From Leptasterias polaris (taxonomy: Eukaryota; Echinodermata; Asteroidea; Forcipulatida; Asteriidae): a DNA stretch of 64,000 nucleotides. Location of the stretch: the NCBI GenBank assembly GCA_037783415.1, contig JAZGTN010000017.1, positions 3,168,501-3,232,500 of the forward strand, in the 5' to 3' direction. A model generated the notes under the pieces. That model was not told the DNA's origin and did not search any database. It worked only from the letters and a program-made list of their open reading frames with translations. The position numbers and the translations under genes are program-made. Positions 56,487-64,000 of the stretch are shown in pieces; the stretch's first letter is position 1; each line of letters begins with the position of its first letter.

Positions 56487-56838
56487 AGGCACAGTACACG
56501 TTTGGTAATGACTCTGAAAATTAATGGCAATAAAAACTTACTTGGTAAGAAGTACAGCAGCTTTGGGTAGTATAATGAATTTTGAGAAACTTTTAACTTC
56601 GAAGTACTACAGTTATGGAAAAATATATCACTTTTCATTCCCCATTCTCAGACTGTGTATTCCTATGGGGAATATTCTTCCTGCATGGAAATATTCGCTC
56701 CAGTTTTTCAGTGATATCTGAAAAACGCGACCACCTTTTGAAGTGAAATTTTCACAGGTTAGTTTTATTGTATGTACCTACATTTATATAGGATTAACAC
56801 AATCAGTAGGCTCCAATTACCAAACGTATGCAGCACCT
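56487..56838. mobile_element. 352-bp TIR element flanked by TTAA
   Basis: TTAA lies at 56483-56486 and 56839-56842. The ends AGGCACAGTACACGTTTGGT and the inverse of ACCAAACGTATGCAGCACCT match at 14 of 20, with the ACGTTTGGTAAT block exact. A TTAA duplication is the piggyBac-type pattern, but the ends do not start with the CCCT usual there. No transposase; a 65-residue frame inside is not recognisable. Confidence 0.7.
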
Positions 56839-57766
56839 TTAATGTACCTGAAGGCTCTAAAGGTAGTATTTTTAGTCTTGTAACGCTTTTATTCTGATTA
56901 TAGGCAAAATTAGGAAAAAAGCTACAATAAAAGTCGCATGTGAAAGTTTTAGCCGAGTACAGTGTCTACAATGGCCATAGTGTGTACTTGCTGAGAATAC
57001 AGCAACAAATCGTCATTGTAGTGATCTCACAATGAACGTCGAATCACCAACATTTAGTGAGGTGACAGTGGGTACCAACTGCATCTCTGGCCACAGCATC
57101 CGCGAAAGGACACCAACCCTCGGAAATCTGAGAAATGATTCATGCATGAGTCGTTCCTTGGATTCAAATGTTTTTGGGTGAAAAAACATCCAAACCTAGA
57201 GAAGGGAATCAAAATTTTTGAAATAAATGTGGGCCCCGAGGCCTAGCAATGTCCACTTGGCAACACCAAGAAGTAGAAAGGTTGATCAATGTATAATCTG
57301 AAGTTACATCCATCTTCACCTGGAGACAGTTAAGTATTACAAGGGTGACCAAGCTTTCCTGCAATCAAGAGAGCGCCATCTACTGGCTGGCGAAACACTG
57401 GATAAAGGAAAAATGCGACTATGTGACAGCAGGAAGCCACTACGCCACTGCACGACACAACAATATGCCATCGGCGACCGCATAAATGACTAGAAACCCG
57501 AAATTAATAATGTACATGTAACAATGTGAAAATGCGACTGTAAAAACCATTTGGTATTTTTAAGAATTATCTTGACAAACATTAAAATCCGGGAGACATC
57601 CGGAATATCCAGGAGGGTTGGAATTACTGATACTGTCACCACACCATGTACATGGGCTACCTTCATGGTCACAATGTGATGCATAAATTTATATGGCAGT
57701 TCTGGTTTGGAAAAATGTCCATACCCGACTGCCACTTTTTCACTCTTTTGTTACCAAAACAAAGGA

Positions 57767-58646
57767 ATACAGTCGTTTGACCAGTTCCGGATCACTTTTT
57801 GAATTCACGATGTTTTTGTTGCATTCTCTTTAACATTTTAAACAAACAAAAGTCGATCAGTTTACCTACACATGTCATAACATTCACCAAATATCCATTG
57901 GCAAAAAACAAGTAATACTTTTGAAGTGGCTTCGAGAAAAGTATCGTCACCCGTTTGACCAGTTCCGGATCGGTTGAATCTATTCCGAATCAGTAGCGCG
58001 CCCTCTATTGCAAACCAATACTCCAAATCCCATTCATAAAACTGAAAATACATGCAACGTTATCGACGGCTGTTGGATGAAGTACATGTAGTTTTACATT
58101 CCTTGAAATATAAAAATGCACGCTTCCAGTGCAACTTAAATGACAAACTTTCTACAACAGCCGTATGATTTTAACTAACTGAGTGCGCCACCATTTAACA
58201 TACCAACATATTGAGTGATCCGGAACTGGGCAAAGGTACGATGCCTCCCAACAAACGATTTTGGTAATTTTATCTCATAAAAACCAAAACGTCTGCTCAG
58301 TATTTATGGGAAATATGTTATACACATTCGTACCATTTTACATAAATGCTATTCGCCCTGGCATTCAAATTTGAAAGGTGAGAAGTTTTAACAGCGTTTT
58401 TCAACCAACATTTTGGGGGGTAAATAATGATCATTAAGAAAAATTACCATAATTTATTTGTCAATGATGTTTGTCACCTTATCTTGGGTTTGTTGGTTTA
58501 TTGGATGTTATTCTTCACATGTATCAACAGGAATTGGTAATGTGAGAAGTAATTTAATTATGTGGTTGTTGCAAAGTTTAAGTGATCCGGAACTGGTCAA
58601 TGATCCGGAACTGGTCAATGATCCGGAACTGGTCAAACAACTGTAT
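57767..58646. mobile_element. 880-bp element with 28-bp inverted ends and CCGGAACTGGTCAA repeats
   Basis: The left end ATACAGTCGTTTGACCAGTT, then CCGGATCA, and the inverse of the right end (ATACAGTTGTTTGACCAGTT, then CCGGATCA) differ at one base in 28. The motif GATCCGGAACTGGTCAA occurs three times in tandem at the right end (58583-58637), with single copies at 57957-57973 (inverse) and 58215-58230. No coding capacity is seen. The gene-like frame 57862-58053 on the minus strand has no known domain. Confidence 0.72.
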
Positions 58647-58649
58647 CCC

Positions 58650-60630
58650 ATTTGAGAATAAGAATTAAGAATAAATTAAGATACTATTTTAATGGCCCGG
58701 ATTGATTATGGAATAATGTTATAGTGAAAAAATGGCAGACGGATACAAAAATTTCACCATGGAATGCCATACAATATGACTATACATAATTATACTGTCG
58801 TGATGAGCACCTGACCAAACGAATTTACAATACATTATTTGTTATGCGCTCCTAACAACAAAAAATGACAATATAGTCAATCACTTTAACACTAGACACT
58901 GGCATGACTGGAGAGCTGTACTCCTTAAAAAAAAATAACTTTGACATCTGCGGTACCGGTAGGTACTTAGTTAAGTATATCGTAGGACGCCCTGTATTCA
59001 GGGCGTCCCTGAAATCGAGGCAAATCTTTTACCTCTCTGCGCGCGATGTACACAGTCCCTAGATACAATTTTTGTGGTTTGACTTGCCAAGCAAAGAGTC
59101 TCCTCTCATTTGACCAAAACTTAGAAACATGTAAGGCTCCACTGGTTAGTTGCACTTGTAAATGCAAAAAGTTGTGGTATTTTAGGCATTTCTGCAAGGT
59201 ACAAAAATATGTCATATTGTCGGGCCCATAAAAAAAAAAATTCCCACCGAAAAAGTTTCATCAAACACTTTTTCAATTCACAATTCACGATGATCAAATC
59301 ATGTGACTGAACATTCTGCTGAGCATTCTGGGGAAAAAATACAGAGGCTCAAAGAAGCCATGTGTCTTATATCATTTTCTAATAGTCTGGAGAATATTTT
59401 TTGTAACACTCATATCATTATTGTTATTAATATTAAAATTGAACATCGGCTTTGTGATTCGATTATCACTGTTTATTTATATGCTTTATTGTAAATGTTA
59501 AGAAACATAAAAAGACACAAAACTAAATAAAAATAAGATTTGTAAGGCAAGAATTATTATTTTTTTTTAATTTATTTTTATTTTTTTTAAAAAGTTTTTG
59601 CAAATTACCATGGTAATTTTTAAAATTAAATAAAAAATATGTTGAATAAAATTAAGACAACTACTGGCTATAGAGTCATACACTAAGTCTCACAGAACAC
59701 TTGTAGTCACTGCAGATGTTTCTTCCACGTATGGCTTCACCCGGACACCATACTTTCTTGTTTGCATCGAAAACAGGTCAAACTCAAAACAAATGGGACG
59801 ATATTGAAGTCATCAAAGATCGGTGCGTGGTGTGAAAGTTTCAATGTCCATCACGTTTTAATATATGTTTGCATATTTCTTATAAACAAAGGAAGGTAAT
59901 TAGGGCATCAGTTGATTATGGAATAATGTTATTTTTTTTTCAATTCAATGAAAAAGGCATACTACATCGAAAACCGGACAGGGGAGGGAGGATACATATT
60001 GTCAATAGTAATACTACTAAGTTACAGTAGGAGTACAGCGCCCAAACACAATCAAATTGCAAAATCCAGTATTATTATGGATGCAAAGTTCGGATTCGGA
60101 CGCCGAGATGAAAGCAGTCATCTTAGCCGGTCAAAAGGAGCACTGGCAACCGGCAAACCCCTAACGAGATAAGACATCAAATAATCACATTATGCCCACT
60201 TCTCCCTCGAGACGATCACTGAATGTTGATGCACGGCAACGACATGTGTATTATGCATCACTGGAAAAATGGAATGGTTAAACAACATTTGATAAGAGTC
60301 TTAACCCAACATCATTAAACAATCATTCAGCAAACATACCGTATTTTAGTCACTTTCTCTCAGATCATCAAGAGGCAAGGCACGCACGCTCGTCTGTTTA
60401 TTACAGTTTTTGTAAACACAGAGCAGCAGCAGCTACCGCAGCTAGCTAGCTAGCAGTGAGAATGATTGTCTGCTGCATGGACTGGTTCCCGATATGGATT
60501 CCCTGATATTATGAACTGTACTTCTGCCCGTCGTGTCTGTTTACCGACTCGCCTGTGTCAACTCTGAACACACACAACCAAGCAGCATTCCGCCGGATAC
60601 CATGAAAGAGGTCACGAAAGTGATAAGACA
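58650..60630. other. Upstream region, nothing recognised
   Basis: AT-rich DNA with poly(T)/A runs near 59560-59640. The least AT-rich part is about 60360-60620, with GCAGCAGCAGCTACCGCAGC and three GCTAGCTAGC words. It could be a promoter or first non-coding exon of the receptor-like gene, but nothing in the sequence proves this. Confidence 0.3.
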
Positions 60631-60639
60631 GTGACACTG

Positions 60640-61110
60640 GAAAGGGGCGGGGCGGGGGGGGGGGGCTATTTAATGTATCGAATCATTCAACTCATTCGAT
60701 CCCATTTTATTTTATCTTTAGGTTTTGATCCAGAGGCAACAGCCCCCCCCCCCCCCTGTATACGCCAACGGTCTTGGGGAGGGCAGTGGAGGATGTGGGG
60801 GTGGGGCAAGCAAGGTGAAAATATATAATTTAGTGGGGGTAGTGATTTACTGTACCGCACCTATTCATTTTATTTTAATTTTTTTTTGGGGGGGGGGGGT
60901 GATCTCAGGGAGGGCAAGGTTCTGAAAGGGGGACGATCCATCCCCTTCCTCTGGTTCCACCACTGGTGTGGGGGGGGGGGGGGGGGGGAGAAATGGAGGA
61001 TGAAGGGGGCGGAGAAGGGATGAGAGGATGGAGGAGGGGCAATGGAGGATGAAGGGGGCGGAGAAGGTACGAGAGGATGGGGGGGGGGGGTGGTACCGTG
61101 CCCGTCTTCA
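60640..61110. repeat. G-rich tracts and a 50-bp tandem pair
   Basis: Runs of 10-20 G occur near 60649-60664, 60888-60898, 60970-60988 and 61079-61090, with a C run at 60743-60755. A ~50-bp segment containing AATGGAGGATGAAGGGGGCG, then GAGAAGG and GAGAGGATGG, is repeated at about 60992 and 61042. Open frames here are Gly/Pro low-complexity only. Confidence 0.8.
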
Positions 61111-61769
61111 TCTATAGAGGAGTTCTCTTTGTCTTATTTGTTTTACTTATCACAAGCTAAAAACAAGGTGAACAAAATACATTCACTATTTCGTATCTGC
61201 AAATAATATCACATTTATTGGCTCTGAACAATGTAGGGTACATGTACGTCACAGTATCTATCAATCTATGCTGGTACTCGTCAACGCCTTTCAGCAACTA
61301 AACGAGGGTTTGCAAGTTGATAAACTCCGAGTTATATTTCTGACATTAAAACAATTTAAAAATATACCAGTGTTTATATATATATATTTTTACTTCTAAA
61401 TTTATATATTTCTTTATACTCTAGTTTATATCTTAGCTTAGTTTACTATTATGTAGTAAAGGTTATGTGTTTCAATTTATTAAAAAGTCACACTCAACTA
61501 TAGTGTCAAATAATACACTTTCAGAGAATAAATGAGTTTGAGTGTTGTCTTTAAAGATCTGAACAAACTAGTCTTGATTTTACAATGTTTAATTTTTCAT
61601 AAATTGAGGGTTATTTGTTTCTATCCAAGTAATTTTCATTGCCTGTCAAAAAACTATCCATAGAACTAAAGTGCTAAAAGTGAAAACTAATGTACTGAAA
61701 GTTGGAACTCAAGTATTTCAAAGTGAAAACTCTTGGTTGAATATTGGGGTACTACAAGTGATATGAAAA

Positions 61770-61930
61770 AAGGGGGACACATATCAAAACTTGTTGTGCT
61801 GTTATTTTTATAACTCTTGAATTTATGTGGAAATTGTGACAGAAAATGAAAACTTCACATATGATAGTGTAGTATCTTGTCTGCCAGAAAAAGCCTTGAA
61901 ATGTACAAGGTCATTCTTTTTGGTTACAGA
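61770..61930. repeat. Dispersed repeat, second copy (see 30305-30500)
   Basis: Same order of blocks as at 30305-30500: AAGGGGGACACA, TTGAATTTATGTGG, ATTGTGACA, GTCTGCCAGAAAAAGCC and AATGTACAAGGTCA. Confidence 0.5.
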
Positions 61931-62614
61931 GTCTAGACATTCAGCAAATCTCAGCCAAACCAATAGTATACAAATAATGAATGCTTTTGAGTGCAATGGA
62001 GAGAATATTTCATGAGTTGAAAGATGGAATGTTCCATTCAACGAGGCACCGTTAACTCAGGCAAAGTTAAGTTCAATGAATCATTCCATCTTTCACCAAA
62101 TTAAAATTGTCTTTCCATTGCACTAAAGCAAAACAATCATTATTTGTTTTATAAACATCCAAGTCAATCTTTACTCACATTTGGAGGAAAACACAATAAA
62201 CAGAATGTACAAAATTGTATTCTGGCATCAAACTTCGAGGGCATGTTGTACTTCTGTGCATAAGCATGGTGTCACAACCAACCCGTTAGAGTTCTGGTTG
62301 CAACAAAGGAAGAAAAACACGCTGCAGAAATAAATTATCACTAAAGCCAACTACGATTATATTTACACATATAGTACAATTTATTTACACAACAAAACAC
62401 TCAGGCATAACTTTACATGCAAGTAATTTTCAGTGGCCACCGTTTTAGATACAAAATTTACATCTCAAACTCAATAAATTCAATCCTCCAAATTGATTAA
62501 ATTCGATCCTCAAATTTAAGTCAAACCAAATATGAATTAGTGATTTGCTGATTGCAAGTTACCTTAACTCACCAATACATCAACGATTTCTTACGTCTTG
62601 AGTAACATTTATAT

Positions 62615-62862
62615 CAATTCTAAATTTTCAATTCAACATCAATAATCCATTAATCTTAATCAACATTATTCCTTCATTAATTTGTTAACTCTTAAGAATT
62701 CAACAATATTCCTTTCAGAATTTGTTAACTCTTAATGATACAATTCTAAATTCTCAATTCAACATCAATACTCCATAATCCATTAAGCTTAATCAACATT
62801 ATCTCTTCATTAATTTGTTAACTCTTAATATTACAATTCTAAATTCTCAATTCAACATCTTG
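62615..62862. repeat. AT-rich direct repeat, about 2.3 copies
   Basis: CAATTCTAAATTYTCAATTC starts units at 62615, 62741 and 62834. The first two share TCAACATTAT, TTCATTAATTTGTTAACTCT and similar words. No function is seen. Confidence 0.75.
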
Positions 62863-64000
62863 TCATCAGTCGATCGCGGACTCTAGTTCATTTGAAGAAA
62901 ATATGGCTTCCGAAAATATCCCTTCTCTCTGGATGCTTCAAATCTGAGATTCCCATCAGCTCAGTGTGGTGTGATTTCCACAACTCAAATCAGGAGCGTC
63001 AAGTTTATACCCGCAATCGGGTGGGACCATCTATATAAGTGAAAATAATACCAAAATTGTACAAGAACAAGGTCTTAAAACACAGCCTGTCTTATCAATA
63101 TACTCGCCCTTAAATCAATGAAAAGTATCAAAATGCAATTATCTGTGTTTGGATCAACTGCCCTAAATTTAATATAAAACACTGAAACAAATCACAGGGT
63201 TTCCTCCATAAACATAATTAAAAGAACTTACGATTTGCCAAGCTCAGTCCTCCTCTGTGCCTCACAGATCCCAAAGACATCTATGCCGCAGCATGCATTG
63301 GAGAACTCTGGCTACCTGTGCCTAGCTTCATATACCTCACACGTCCAAACTCAAACTGGTACTCCGCACATCTTTTTACTTTACCCACTGTATATCCCAC
63401 ACTCCCACTTTGTTCACTCAAGCACACCAGTGACATTCCCAAGACATTCCTGAGGGACTACGCCCACAGAACAATAGAAACAGAATCGAGCAATGCCTTT
63501 GTATTTATATTACAAGTACTGCTGCTGCACAGTAGCACTTGTACACCTGCCAAAATTATTATTAACAAAGCAGCTGCTGCACAGCAGCAAATCATGGTCA
63601 TTAAAGTTCATTGGACAAAGAAAATACAAAATAACCATTTTAATCATCTCCAATGGGTCTAGCTGTGACAATTCCCTCCCTCCTTGGGAGAAAAAAAAAT
63701 AATTTTAATAATTTTTTTAAACACAAATATACATCCATTTAGTGACAATTCCTCTCTTGTCAAACTTCAACTGTAATTTAAAGCACACAGTTAAATTGAG
63801 ACCTGCAAGTAAGAAGAAAATAACATTTGTTAACTAGAAAATGCCTTTACCACAAAACACTCTGAAATTCGTGGTTGTAAAGGCAACCATATAGGCCTAC
63901 AATCATCCTGTCAGTTTAAAAAAAAAAAAAAAAACTGCTCCACTTCAAGAACAAATTCTACTTAGATAGTCGGCACCGACGTTCTCTGTACCTTTGATTG
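62863..64000. other. Right end, no gene recognised
   Basis: A minus-strand donor-like GTAAGT at 63228-63233 follows a stretch (63235-63480) without repeats. It could be the end of a non-coding exon. Open frames here (72-114 aa, plus strand) have no domain. A poly(A) run lies at 63915-63932. Confidence 0.3.

Noticed and set aside
63235..63662. Exon of a further gene at the right edge
   Set aside because: A donor-like GTAAGT exists on the minus strand, but no frame with recognisable protein similarity is present on either strand.
1..64000. CRISPR array or prokaryotic operon
   Set aside because: The tandem repeats lack unique spacers, and both genes are spliced with GT-AG introns, so the DNA is eukaryotic.

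Overview
The window looks like nuclear DNA of a marine invertebrate deuterostome. It has long AT-rich introns, GT-AG splicing, and many tRNA-derived SINEs, palindromic MITEs, LINE 3' ends and minisatellites. An echinoderm, probably a sea star, is my best guess. That rests on the style of the dispersed repeats (for example the family with ends reading GGGCCCAATTTCATAGAGC) and on the level of protein similarity. It is inference, not proof.

Two protein-coding genes can be read exon by exon. On the + strand, nine exons from 1331 to 21139 encode the last 420 residues of a Ca2+-dependent secretion activator (CADPS/CAPS, the UNC-31 family). The 5' part of the gene lies outside the window. All eight introns are GT-AG and all phases join. 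On the - strand, thirteen coding exons from 55796 down to 35586 encode a complete 825-residue type I membrane protein. Its order is signal peptide, EGF, Ca-binding EGF, CUB, divergent CUB, LDL-receptor class A, three EGFs, one transmembrane helix, and a long cytoplasmic tail with three PPxY motifs and a Gln/Ser/Gly-rich repeat. The two genes converge, with about 14.4 kb of repeat-rich DNA between their stop codons.

Layout: 1-21139 CADPS 3' exons and introns, with a 39-bp polypyrimidine minisatellite at 3.7-4.6 kb, a 1.6 kb TIR element at 13.0-14.6 kb and a 1.16 kb hAT-like element at 18.1-19.3 kb. 21140-35585 is 3' UTR and intergenic DNA, including a fold-back tRNA-like SINE that carries eleven copies of a 75-bp unit (24.1-25.0 kb). 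35586-55796 is the receptor-like gene; its introns hold a 2.7 kb, 36-bp minisatellite interrupted by a 152-bp palindromic MITE (42.5-45.1 kb) and a 1-kb tandem duplication (49.3-51.4 kb). 55797-64000 is the upstream side of that gene, with a TTAA-flanked 352-bp element, an 880-bp element with 28-bp inverted ends, and G-rich tracts; no further gene is recognised.

The genes do not form a pathway. CADPS primes dense-core vesicles for exocytosis. The second gene looks like a cell-surface receptor or adhesion protein whose tail could recruit WW-domain proteins such as NEDD4-type ubiquitin ligases. Most other long open frames are by-products of tandem repeats whose unit is divisible by three.
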